This document shows positions 16,095 to 23,661 of a stretch of 45,333 nt of DNA, in pieces. The notes beneath the pieces are model-generated. The model was not told where the DNA came from, did not search any database, and worked only from the letters and a program-made list of their open reading frames with translations. Positions within the stretch are counted from its first letter, which is position 1, and each line of letters begins with the position of its first letter. The translations under genes were made by a program, and so were the position numbers. Where the stretch lies: assembly GCA_031291955.1 (NCBI GenBank), contig JARLIA010000010.1, positions 1 through 45,333 on the forward strand, in the 5' to 3' direction. The DNA is from Minisyncoccota bacterium (lineage in GTDB: Bacteria; Patescibacteriota; Minisyncoccia; Moranbacterales; UBA2206).

Positions 16095-16382
16095 ATGAGG
16101 CATCGAAGAAGAAGGTTACGTCGAGCGAGGGCTCAGCGAGAGTTCTTTTCCGCCACGGCATGGGCCGCGGCGGATGTTGAACTGAGCAGCTGTCCGGACG
16201 AATGTCCGGACAGCTGCGCCACCTGCCAAACAGGGCAGGTGGCAAATTGGTATAAATGTGCGGCTGACGGCGCTACGGAAGTAGCAAGCATTAGCCGCAG
16301 GTACTTTTCCGAATGGAGAAAAGCTCTCCATTCGGAAGGCTGGGGACGCGAGGTCGAGCGGCATATCCGCTCGCGTCGCTAA
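16095..16382 (+). CDS. Small Arg- and Cys-rich ORF of unknown function
   Basis: 95 codons starting 6 bases after a perfect AGGAGG. The predicted peptide begins MRHRRRRLRRARAQREFF, has a Cys cluster (SSCPDECPDSCATCQTG...WYKC) and ends REVERHIRSRR. The Arg-rich start suggests nucleic-acid binding and the Cys pattern a metal or disulfide site, but this is weak. Most of the ORF's bases are also paired: GCAGCTGTCCGGAC with its complement (16186-16217), GCCACCTGCC/GGCAGGTGGC (16218-16243), GCGGCT/AGCCGC (16260-16298), a 13-bp stem (16307-16337) and CGAGCGG/CCGCTCG (16345-16363). It may therefore be a structured RNA with an incidental open frame. I recognise no family. Confidence 0.4.
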   Translation: MRHRRRRLRRARAQREFFSATAWAAADVELSSCPDECPDSCATCQTGQVANWYKCAADGATEVASISRRYFSEWRKALHSEGWGREVERHIRSRR

Positions 16383-16389
16383 CCAGCAC

Positions 16390-16428
16390 AAGGAGATGTC
16401 GCCGCTCCTTGAAAAACAATCGGCGACA
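16390..16428 (+). ncRNA. H-type pseudoknot before the terminator
   Basis: Stem 1 is AAGGAG (16390-16395) with CTCCTT (16405-16410). The 8 loop bases TGTCGCCG (16397-16404) pair perfectly with CGGCGACA (16421-16428) as stem 2; loop 3 is the A-rich GAAAAACAAT. The geometry (6-bp and 8-bp stems, 1-base and 10-base loops) is that of a classical H-type pseudoknot. It starts 7 bases after the stop of the small ORF. Confidence 0.6.
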
Positions 16429-16438
16429 AAACCACTTG

Positions 16439-16466
16439 GGCGGGATTATCACATCTCGCCTTTTTT
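16439..16466 (+). terminator. Intrinsic terminator of the structured locus
   Basis: GGCGGGA (16439-16445) pairs with TCTCGCC (16454-16460, one G-U) and is followed by TTTTTT. Confidence 0.7.
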
Positions 16467-16480
16467 ATTTTCCGGCGAAT

Positions 16481-16489
16481 TGGTATAAT
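16481..16489 (+). promoter_or_regulatory. Extended -10 promoter of the methyltransferase operon
   Basis: TGGTATAAT with no clear -35. The start near 16496 gives a leader of about 22 bases. Confidence 0.55.
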
Positions 16490-16517
16490 TAAAGAAAATA
16501 AGCAATAAGATAACTAT

Positions 16518-17786
16518 ATGCGCGAATGGCCAATAACAAAAAGAATCAATAAAGAACCGGAAGAAAATAAAGATGAAGAAAGGGAAGTGGATAACGTGAT
16601 CAAATACCAGTTGCTTATGAATACTTTCTATGAAAGATACAGACTGAATAATGGGAATGATGAGCAGTGCGCCAAGGATAAAGAGATGATTGAAATTATG
16701 GAATTTTTTCAGAAAAGTTTGGATGATTTTATGGATAGGGGGTTAAGAGAAAAAAACTTTTTTTACAACAATCGGCAAGAATTCGATAACGTGCTTCAAA
16801 AAGCGTTACTTTTGTTTTCAAGACACAATAATTTACTCAAGGATCAAAAATTAAAAGACCAGTCAATCAATACTTTTTCAAAAACGCTGGATTTATTTGA
16901 GGAAAACTCTTTTGAATCCAAGCAGATAATAGTTCTCGCGGCCAATTTAGCGGGCGCGGAGAAGCTTCGAGACAAAATTGATAGTCTTATTGTAAAAAAT
17001 AGAGATTTAGGAAATGAAGAAAGGGTAAATCATTTGGAATATATTCGTTCATTCATCACGCCCAATGACGACAAAGTTGCGATTTTAAATTTGCAAAAAT
17101 TTTATCAGGAAAATATCAAGTTTGAAGAATACAAAGTCAACGAAAAAATGAACGCGAGGGATGTGGAGCTTTTGGAATCCTTGATTGGCAAAAACCAAAA
17201 AGTTTTGGAAATGGGTTGTGGGACGGGACGATTGATAACGGAATTGGCCAAAGACGGATATGACGCGGCTGGTTATGATTTCACGGAACGGCATGTGAAA
17301 ATTACAAAAGAAGAAATAGAAAAATCAGGGAATGTTGCCAAAGTATTCCAGGGCGACTGGCACAGGAACGCGCTGGCGGACGAAAATTTGGACGCGGTTT
17401 ATTCTTTGGGCCGGAATATTCTTCACGACTATTCCATCGTTGATCAGGCGCAACTTTTTCGGGAAGCCAACCGGATTTTGAAGCCGGGCGGGCGGTTTAT
17501 TTTTGATATTCCCGATCGCGAGGCGGGTGGATATCAAAAAATGGTCGGGGAATACGCCGAAGAAATGAAACGGCGGGGCATCCGGAATTTCCGCTACGGC
17601 ACGATTTATGACAGTCCGGACGGGGAAAATTTCGCCACCCGCTACGCTTATTCGCCGGACGACATTGAAGAGCTGGCCAGATTGGCCGGATTCAAAATTG
17701 TCAAAGTTGAAAAACGCGAACTGGAAACTAGTGAAGGCGACGAGAATTTATATTATGTTTTGGAAAAAAATAAAGTTGATTTATGA
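16518..17786 (+). CDS. SAM-dependent methyltransferase with long helical N-terminus
   Basis: 422 residues. The first ~210 are charged and helical (EEREVDNVIKYQ, then MIEIMEFFQKSLDDFMDRGL), with no recognised domain. The C-terminal ~200 are a class I methyltransferase: motif I KVLEMGCGTGRLITELA, the acidic post-I DAAGYDFTERHV, a GDWHRN...LDAVYSLGRNILHD region and ILKPGGRFIFDIPDREAG (motif III). Closest in style to Methyltransf_11/25 proteins; the substrate is unknown. The stop overlaps the start of the DUF721 gene by four bases, so the two are translated together. Confidence 0.75.
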   Translation: MREWPITKRINKEPEENKDEEREVDNVIKYQLLMNTFYERYRLNNGNDEQCAKDKEMIEIMEFFQKSLDDFMDRGLREKNFFYNNRQEFDNVLQKALLLFSRHNNLLKDQKLKDQSINTFSKTLDLFEENSFESKQIIVLAANLAGAEKLRDKIDSLIVKNRDLGNEERVNHLEYIRSFITPNDDKVAILNLQKFYQENIKFEEYKVNEKMNARDVELLESLIGKNQKVLEMGCGTGRLITELAKDGYDAAGYDFTERHVKITKEEIEKSGNVAKVFQGDWHRNALADENLDAVYSLGRNILHDYSIVDQAQLFREANRILKPGGRFIFDIPDREAGGYQKMVGEYAEEMKRRGIRNFRYGTIYDSPDGENFATRYAYSPDDIEELARLAGFKIVKVEKRELETSEGDENLYYVLEKNKVDL

Positions 17787-18070
17787 AAACCCTAAAATCC
17801 CTTCTCTCTCAAAGAAAAGAAATCAAATTGGCGCCAGCGGCTCTCACCGACAAGGATATTTTTTATATTTTTCGCCGGGTGGTAAAAGAAGAGTTTGGCG
17901 CGCTTGGGGCGTCAAAGTTCCAGGCGGATTATTTCAAAAATAAAACCATTTTCATAAAAAGCGAAAGTTCTGTTTGGGCGGCTGAGTTGTTTTCCAATCG
18001 GAGCCGGATTGTGCGGAAGCTAAACGCCGAGCTGGGCGAAGGAGTGATCAGGGAAATTAAATTAAAATAG
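17783..18070 (+). CDS. DUF721/DciA-like protein
   Basis: 95 residues in an ATGA overlap with the methyltransferase gene. The pattern FYIFRRVVKEEFGA...KFQADYFKNKTIFIKSESSVW, then AAELFSNRSRIVRKLNAELG and IREIKLK, matches the DUF721 domain, with the conserved Trp-Ala-x-Glu-Leu. DUF721 includes DciA, the common bacterial loader of the replicative helicase DnaB. Most bacteria lacking DnaC use it, so this is a reasonable role 6 kb from oriC. The assignment is from pattern only. Confidence 0.65.
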   Translation: MKTLKSLLSQRKEIKLAPAALTDKDIFYIFRRVVKEEFGALGASKFQADYFKNKTIFIKSESSVWAAELFSNRSRIVRKLNAELGEGVIREIKLK

Positions 18071-18101
18071 CGTAGCGCATAGCGCGTAACGCAAAATCAA
18101 A

Positions 18102-18126
18102 AAACGGGCTGACGCCCGTTTTTTTG
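18102..18126. terminator. Bidirectional terminator between DUF721 gene and PBP gene
   Basis: AACGGGC, loop TGAC, GCCCGTT, with A-run and T-run on either side. It serves both convergent genes. Confidence 0.8.
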
Positions 18127-18127
18127 A

Positions 18128-20752
18128 TTAGTTACCGTTGCCATTACTGCTACTGGAGTTTCCGCCGACGTTGGTGATGACGTGGATGTCGGTGTTGGCC
18201 GAGTCGCCATCATCATCGACCACGGTGGCGCCAATGTCCAGGGTGGTTGATTTTTGGTCATCGGGAATTTGGTAGGTGTAGGTGAAGGAGTTGTCATTGC
18301 TTCTGGAATAAATAGCAGTGCCATTAATTGAAATGGTGGCGGAGAGGATGCCGTTAGACGAGTCGATATTGAGTTTGATTGGAATGGTTGAATCGGTGAT
18401 GGTGTCGCCGTCCGAGGGCGAGTCGATGCTGACACTCGGCTTATTGCTGTTGGACCCGCCGTTTCCAAAATCACTGTCCTGGCAAGGGATGGTTGGCACG
18501 GCGTCCCCGGAAGTGTGGTTGTCCTTCAAATATTTTTGGATGGCTTTTTCCCAGCCGTTAAATTGAGGATCATTTGAAGGATTGCTCGGCGGCGGGCCGA
18601 GCGGGTTATCCTTATCGATATAATAGAGAATGCTGTGAGCGTCCACGAAGCTTTTTTTGTCGGAGCCGTCCGGGCAGGAATCATTGGCCAGGCAATAGTC
18701 GCCCTTGTTGTCGCCGTGAGAAATTTTGCAGACTTTGACATCCTTCATTTTCATGGAAAGTTGGCCGTCGAGCACGGGAACTCCGGTTTTTTGGGGAGAA
18801 TATTCAGGAAATTGCTGAACGGTGGAATTTTGGAGGGCGGCGGCCATAAATTCGTGCCAAATGGGAGCGGCCACAAAGACTCCGTCCGCGCCAGCTACCA
18901 AAGAAGAGTTGTCGTTGTTTCCGGCCCAGACGCCGGTGACGAGAGACGGCGTGTAGCCGATGGTCCAACCGTCCCGAAAATCATTGGTAGTGCCGGTCTT
19001 GACCGCCACTGGCCGGTCAGAAAAATTGAGCGGACCATTGGCGCCAAAAGTCGGGGCGCGAAGAGCATTGTTATCTAAAATAGAATCCAACATCGCCACA
19101 TATTTTTGGTCCACTACCTTGGTGCCAGAATTGGACTGGTATTGTTCCAGGGTTTTTCCGCCACTGTCTTGCACTTGCAAAATGGCCACGGTTGGATGAT
19201 GGATACCGCCGGTGGCGAAAGTGGAATAAGCGTTCACATGATCCAAAAGCGTTACTTCGCCGCCGCCCAAAACTAGAGACAATCCATAATTTTTCGGATT
19301 GTTTAGGGTGGTGATGCCCATTTTGTGAGCCATATCAATGGAGGCGTTGACGCCGGCCAGATACAAAGTTTTTACGGCCGGGACGTTCAGTGATTGGGCC
19401 AGGGCGTTTTTCATTTGCAAGAGCCCACGATTTTTGTCATCGTAGTTTTTCGGATCATACGTTTGATTGGTGTCAGTGGAGAAATTGGTGTCAACATCCC
19501 AAAGTTGGGTTTCGGGAGTGAAGCCTTTTGTAAAAGCAGTCAGATAGACATAGGGCTTGAAGGAGGAGCCTGGCTGGCGGGCGGCGGTGGCAACGTTGAA
19601 ATTGCCTTCGAACTTGCAATTGGCACCAGGGGTGCAACCAGCTGGCTCGGAACTGCCGAAATAATTTTTGGAACCGACCATGGCCAGAATTTGTCCGGTG
19701 TTGGGATCCATTGAGACCAGCGCTTCGTTGTTAGCTTTATATTTCGTGGCGTTGGTTTGGGCGTAATCGTCAATAGCTTTCTCGGCCGCCTGTTGTTTAT
19801 CCCAGTCGAGCGTGGTAATGACGCGGAGTCCGCCATTTTCCACTTCGTCGTCGCCATATTTGGCTTCCAGATATTGCTTAATATACATCACGAAATGCGG
19901 AGCAGACATATTCTGGCTGGGTGGTTTTATCTTGGAAAGCACATCGATTTTTTTGGCGGCTATGGCTTGGGCTTGGGTAATATAACCCAACTTGGCCATC
20001 TGACTGAGCGCGTACTGCTGGCGGGCGAGAAGTTTCTGAGTATTGTTGCCGTAGGGGGAATAGTAAGTCGGCGCCTGCGGGAGCGAGGCCAAGAGAGCTG
20101 CTTCGTCGAGCGTCAGTTGGTTGGCGTGAACGCCGAAAAAAGTCTCCGCCGCCGCTTCGATTCCATAAGCGTTTGAGCCGTAAGGAATTTCATTGAGATA
20201 CATGTCCAAAATTTCGTCCTTGCTATATTTTTGGTCTATTTCGATAGCCAGGATGGCTTCTTTGATTTTTCGTGACAACGTTTTTTGCGAAGTGAGAAGG
20301 GAAATTTTCACCAATTGTTGAGTGATAGTGGAAGCGCCCTGGGCCGCACCCAAATGCAAAACGTCGGCTAGCCCAGCCCGAAAAATGGAAGTTATTTCGA
20401 TGCCGGAATTTGTATAAAAGTTTTGATCTTCAAGGGAGATGGTGGCGTATTTGGCTGAGTCGGGGATATTGGAAAAGGGGATCTCGGTCCGTTTTTCGTC
20501 GCCATGGATCTCGTAGAGCAGATGGGCGCCGGTTCGGTCGTAAATCTTGGTCGATTGGGCTAAGTCCATCTGGCTCAATTTTCCCGGACTGGGAAGGTCG
20601 CGAGAAAACCACGCAAAAACACCGCCGGCCGTCAAAACACCGGCTAGCACAAGCCACAAAAAAATTTTCAAAAACAGCTTCCACTTGAGTTTCAGCCGCC
20701 GCTTTTTGGGCGTTCCGTCGGGGAGATTGTTTTTGGGAGAAAATATTTGCAT
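18128..20752 (-). CDS. Class A penicillin-binding protein (glycosyltransferase-transpeptidase)
   Basis: About 874 residues from the ATG at 20752 (MQIFSPKNN); a TTG at 20767 is less likely. A basic cytoplasmic tail and one membrane helix (FLKIFLWLVLAGVLTAGGV) are followed by the GT51 domain: SLEDQNFYTNSGI and QGASTITQQLVK. The transpeptidase domain has SSFKP (nucleophile Ser, residue ~393), SLN and AVKTGTTNDFRDGW (~582). After residue ~700 come an EF-like/Cys-containing segment and an Ig-like domain (VSIDSPSDGDTITDSTIPI). It polymerises and cross-links peptidoglycan outside the membrane. It is a single-gene unit with its own promoter. Confidence 0.93.
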   Translation of the reverse strand: MQIFSPKNNLPDGTPKKRRLKLKWKLFLKIFLWLVLAGVLTAGGVFAWFSRDLPSPGKLSQMDLAQSTKIYDRTGAHLLYEIHGDEKRTEIPFSNIPDSAKYATISLEDQNFYTNSGIEITSIFRAGLADVLHLGAAQGASTITQQLVKISLLTSQKTLSRKIKEAILAIEIDQKYSKDEILDMYLNEIPYGSNAYGIEAAAETFFGVHANQLTLDEAALLASLPQAPTYYSPYGNNTQKLLARQQYALSQMAKLGYITQAQAIAAKKIDVLSKIKPPSQNMSAPHFVMYIKQYLEAKYGDDEVENGGLRVITTLDWDKQQAAEKAIDDYAQTNATKYKANNEALVSMDPNTGQILAMVGSKNYFGSSEPAGCTPGANCKFEGNFNVATAARQPGSSFKPYVYLTAFTKGFTPETQLWDVDTNFSTDTNQTYDPKNYDDKNRGLLQMKNALAQSLNVPAVKTLYLAGVNASIDMAHKMGITTLNNPKNYGLSLVLGGGEVTLLDHVNAYSTFATGGIHHPTVAILQVQDSGGKTLEQYQSNSGTKVVDQKYVAMLDSILDNNALRAPTFGANGPLNFSDRPVAVKTGTTNDFRDGWTIGYTPSLVTGVWAGNNDNSSLVAGADGVFVAAPIWHEFMAAALQNSTVQQFPEYSPQKTGVPVLDGQLSMKMKDVKVCKISHGDNKGDYCLANDSCPDGSDKKSFVDAHSILYYIDKDNPLGPPPSNPSNDPQFNGWEKAIQKYLKDNHTSGDAVPTIPCQDSDFGNGGSNSNKPSVSIDSPSDGDTITDSTIPIKLNIDSSNGILSATISINGTAIYSRSNDNSFTYTYQIPDDQKSTTLDIGATVVDDDGDSANTDIHVITNVGGNSSSSNGNGN

Positions 20753-20782
20753 AAAAAACGCGGGCAATTAAAGGTGGCTACC

Positions 20783-20811
20783 AGTTTAGCCGAAAACAAA
20801 AGGTTTGGCAA
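20783..20811 (-). promoter_or_regulatory. Promoter of the PBP gene
   Basis: Minus strand TTGCCA (20806-20811), 17 bases, TAAACT (20783-20788). Confidence 0.6.
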
Positions 20812-20863
20812 TAGCCATAACAGTGTTTATAATATTATACCCCAAAAAGCCTTTTTCAAAAAA

Positions 20864-21775
20864 TTATTTTTTTACTAACGCCTCAATTATTTTTTTGGCC
20901 ACATTGATCCCAGTGGCCTCTTCGAATCCTTGAAATTGGGCGGAAGTATTAATCTCAATGGCCAAATATTGGTCACCATTTTTGATGAAATCCAATCCGG
21001 CGTAAAAAAGTTTCCCTTTCTGGATTATGGCTTGGCAAGCTTTTTCCAATTTTTGATCTATGGCGAATGGTTCAGCCTTTCCTCCTAGGTAAAGATTGGC
21101 TCTGAAGTCTCCGTTTTGGGAATTCCTTTTTATTCCACCAAGCAGTTCTCCATCTAGACATAGCACGCGATAATCGCTGCCTCTGGCACTTTCGATGTAT
21201 TCTTGAAGGATAAAAGATGATCTTAAGAACGGCACCAGTTCTTTGTCCGCTTTATTTTGATAAATGTTCCGGATAAATTTTTTTAAACTTTCTATTGAGC
21301 CGACAAGCTCCACTTCAGCCCCTCCCGATCCAAACGTTTTTTTGATGACACAAGGGAAGCCACCTACGTATCTAATTCCATCAAGCAACGTCTTCTCACA
21401 AGATACGAGTATGGTTTTTGGAGTTTTAACGCGCGCCCGAGCAAGAAAATGATTGGCAAACATTTTGTCGGAAAAATCGATGGAGGATTGTGTCGGCCAG
21501 GTAAAATAGGTGCTTTTTGAATATAGTTTTTCAAAATAATGGCTCAGGTTGGAATTGGATAGTATCCAGCAGAGCGTGTTTTTATCCAGGACTATCGGGA
21601 GATGTCCGGCTATTTTATAAAGCCCATCTTGCGTCATTGGGACGTCCCGGTGCAAATTGAAACTTTCAAATTCCAAGTTCATTTTTTCCGTCTCCTCTTT
21701 CAGCCGACAAACTCGCTTGTCGGAAGCTGATGAATGGAAGACAATGATCCTTTTCTGATTATTCATTTCCGGCAT
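20864..21775 (-). CDS. RimK-like ATP-grasp ligase (fourth of the array)
   Basis: 303 residues (an ATG at 21766 is an alternative start). The N-terminal Rossmann-like half includes FHSSASDKRVCRLKEETEKM. The ATP-grasp core includes PKTILVSCEKTL, FPCVIKKTFGSGGAEVELV (the Lys and Gly-rich loop), SSFILQEYIESARGSDYRVL and LAIEINTSAQFQGFEEATG (the Mg-binding Glu and Asn). Enzymes of this group join an amino acid to a carboxylate using ATP. It starts 4 bases after the previous ATP-grasp gene stops. Substrate unknown; it is most similar in layout to its immediate neighbour, suggesting duplication. Confidence 0.8.
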   Translation of the reverse strand: MPEMNNQKRIIVFHSSASDKRVCRLKEETEKMNLEFESFNLHRDVPMTQDGLYKIAGHLPIVLDKNTLCWILSNSNLSHYFEKLYSKSTYFTWPTQSSIDFSDKMFANHFLARARVKTPKTILVSCEKTLLDGIRYVGGFPCVIKKTFGSGGAEVELVGSIESLKKFIRNIYQNKADKELVPFLRSSFILQEYIESARGSDYRVLCLDGELLGGIKRNSQNGDFRANLYLGGKAEPFAIDQKLEKACQAIIQKGKLFYAGLDFIKNGDQYLAIEINTSAQFQGFEEATGINVAKKIIEALVKK

Positions 21776-21779
21776 TTAA

Positions 21780-22658
21780 TTATTTATGTTTCTTGCCGTA
21801 TAGGCTGACAGCGCGTTCGATGATGTATTTGGCCGGGTTTAGACCGGTGATTCTTTTGAAGGCCTGCCATTGAGGAGAGATATTGACCTCGATGACATAC
21901 CACCGCTTTTTATTTTTCGCCCAAGCCAGGTCGACCCCAGCGACTTCGTAGCGCATGATTTTGGCGGCGTTCCGGGCTAATTTTTTGGTTTCAGGCGTCA
22001 GTTTGAATTTTTCCACCCTTGATCCCAGAGAAGCGTTTGAGCGGCAGTCGCCGTCCAGGAGGTGTCTTTTTATTCCCCCCAGCGGTTTGCCGTTGACCAC
22101 GAATACACGCACGTCCCACTCTATTTCAAGCCGCTCTTGGATGAGAAAATCTTCCGTGGCGCTGTGTAGGAAATCAGCCAGTTCTTTCTTGTCATTAATT
22201 ATCCGAACGTCTCGGCCTTTTGATCCGTCCGCCGGTTTGACGATAGCCGGAAAAAAATTATCAGAGATGAGTTCTAGGTTTTTAAAATTGGGGATTTGAT
22301 AGGTTTTTGGATAGGGGAGATTGTTTCTTGTCAGTCGAACGCCTTCGGCGAATTTGCTGTTAATGTAATTGTCGGAGACGCAACTCTCAATAACGATTTT
22401 ACCGCGCAATCGGAGCTCCTCGATAAAAATTCTGGAGTTAGCCATGTTTTTGGAGAATGACCGGAAAAGATAAATATCAAAATCGAAGAGATCCGCGATG
22501 GTCGGAGTGCTGGCACTGAAAGTCCCATCTTCTATTTTAAGGATGAAATCACGCGTGGTTGAAAAAGCATAGCCGTGGTCATTAGCGATTATTTCATCGA
22601 TCAAGTCTTGGGACAGCTCGCTTATTTTGGAGCTTACAATCAGGAACTTGAGGTGCAT
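21780..22658 (-). CDS. RimK-like ATP-grasp ligase (third of the array)
   Basis: 292 residues. Shares architecture with the next gene: NNLPYPKTYQIPN, FFPAIVKPADGSKGRDVRII (ATP-binding Lys and Gly loop), DFLIQERLEIEWDVRVFVVN, GGIKRHLLDGDCRSNASLG, and VIEVNISPQWQAFKRITG (metal ligands). The G-x-K-R-x(5)-G-D-x-R-x-N segment is the RimK-type acceptor loop and is also present in the downstream paralogue. It probably adds an amino acid to a peptide or protein C-terminus or side chain. Part of a tightly packed run with gaps of 4 bases. Confidence 0.8.
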   Translation of the reverse strand: MHLKFLIVSSKISELSQDLIDEIIANDHGYAFSTTRDFILKIEDGTFSASTPTIADLFDFDIYLFRSFSKNMANSRIFIEELRLRGKIVIESCVSDNYINSKFAEGVRLTRNNLPYPKTYQIPNFKNLELISDNFFPAIVKPADGSKGRDVRIINDKKELADFLHSATEDFLIQERLEIEWDVRVFVVNGKPLGGIKRHLLDGDCRSNASLGSRVEKFKLTPETKKLARNAAKIMRYEVAGVDLAWAKNKKRWYVIEVNISPQWQAFKRITGLNPAKYIIERAVSLYGKKHK

Positions 22659-22662
22659 AAGC

Positions 22663-23658
22663 TTAAGAGAATAAATAATTTATCAAGTTCGGAACGAGAT
22701 GAGCCGCTATCCCGTGGGTAGGATTGCTGTGGAACAATATGTCCGGGTACGTGCCGTTTATCTCGATCACGACCCCGCCGTTTTCATTCGGGTCGATTGC
22801 AATATCTCGGGAAATTATATCTATTCCGACGATTGGCAGTCCTAAGCTCTTGGATATTTCTCGGCTCATTTCCAGAAAATAAGGATGGACTTCTTTCGTG
22901 GCATCAATATATTCCCCCCCGTCGAATCCGCTAAAACAGAGTGGAATACTTTCGCTCTTCGGCAAGATCGACTCCATCTCATATCCAGCCGAGGCCAGAA
23001 ATCTTTCTGTTTTTCCGGATATTTTTATTTTTTTCAATTTACCGCCGGGCCTTCTTTCTTTATTGGTGGCATTTTCCATGGTGATGAGTTCTTTGATGGT
23101 ATTTTTCCCGTTTCCAGAAACGAAGGCGGGGAGATTTTTCATAACAGCATATGATCCGTCGGCTACGTACGTTATTCGGTAATAATCACCCAGAATATGT
23201 TTTTCGATAATAACCTTATCGTCGAATTTCAAGGCCGACTGGATGGAATCTAAAAGCAAATCTTTGTCATTGATATTGATTGTTATGCCTTTCCCTTCTG
23301 CCGCGCTCAGTGGTTTGGCGACCAATGGAAAGGAAAGTTCTTTGATGACGTAGTCGACATTTTCAGGACCGCTTATTGTTTTGCTCGGAGGTACTGGATA
23401 TCCCAACTCTTTCAGGAATTTTTTCGCGAGCTGTTTATTTCTGGCTATTCTCATTCCCACTGGATTGGTTTTTGAAGTAAGGGAGGTGTCCAGCCATACA
23501 TTTTTGTCGTCCTTTTTTAAAATAAGGATTCTTTTGTCGGGGAAGACCTGGTATACTTCTATGTCTTGACTGAGGGCATATTTGAGGATCGCTCGGGTAG
23601 TTCCCTTCAGATTCTTTATATTTTCAGCAGACATTTTTATAAAATGTTTTGTAAACAT
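22663..23658 (-). CDS. Cyanophycin-synthetase/glutathione-synthetase-like ATP-grasp ligase
   Basis: 331 residues. Motifs: RNKQLAKKFLKELGYPVP, FPLVAKPLSAAEGKGITINI (ATP loop), KVIIEKHILGDYYRITYVAD, NLPAFVSGNGKNTIKELI, and VVIEINGTYPDILFHSNPTH near the end. The E-x-N-x(2)-P-x(3)-H-x(3)-P ending is that of CphA and GshAB/GshF-type ATP-grasp domains and differs from the RimK-like neighbours. The polymerase's Mur-ligase half is absent. It would form amide bonds between amino acids, possibly a short peptide. Gap of 3 bases from the upstream gene. Confidence 0.8.
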   Translation of the reverse strand: MFTKHFIKMSAENIKNLKGTTRAILKYALSQDIEVYQVFPDKRILILKKDDKNVWLDTSLTSKTNPVGMRIARNKQLAKKFLKELGYPVPPSKTISGPENVDYVIKELSFPLVAKPLSAAEGKGITININDKDLLLDSIQSALKFDDKVIIEKHILGDYYRITYVADGSYAVMKNLPAFVSGNGKNTIKELITMENATNKERRPGGKLKKIKISGKTERFLASAGYEMESILPKSESIPLCFSGFDGGEYIDATKEVHPYFLEMSREISKSLGLPIVGIDIISRDIAIDPNENGGVVIEINGTYPDILFHSNPTHGIAAHLVPNLINYLFS

Positions 23659-23661
23659 AAT

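Noticed and set aside
18061-18100. tRNA gene in the 'gcgtagcgcatagcgcgtaacgc' spacer
   Set aside because: Too short and lacking a T-arm; it is a small repeat next to the terminator.
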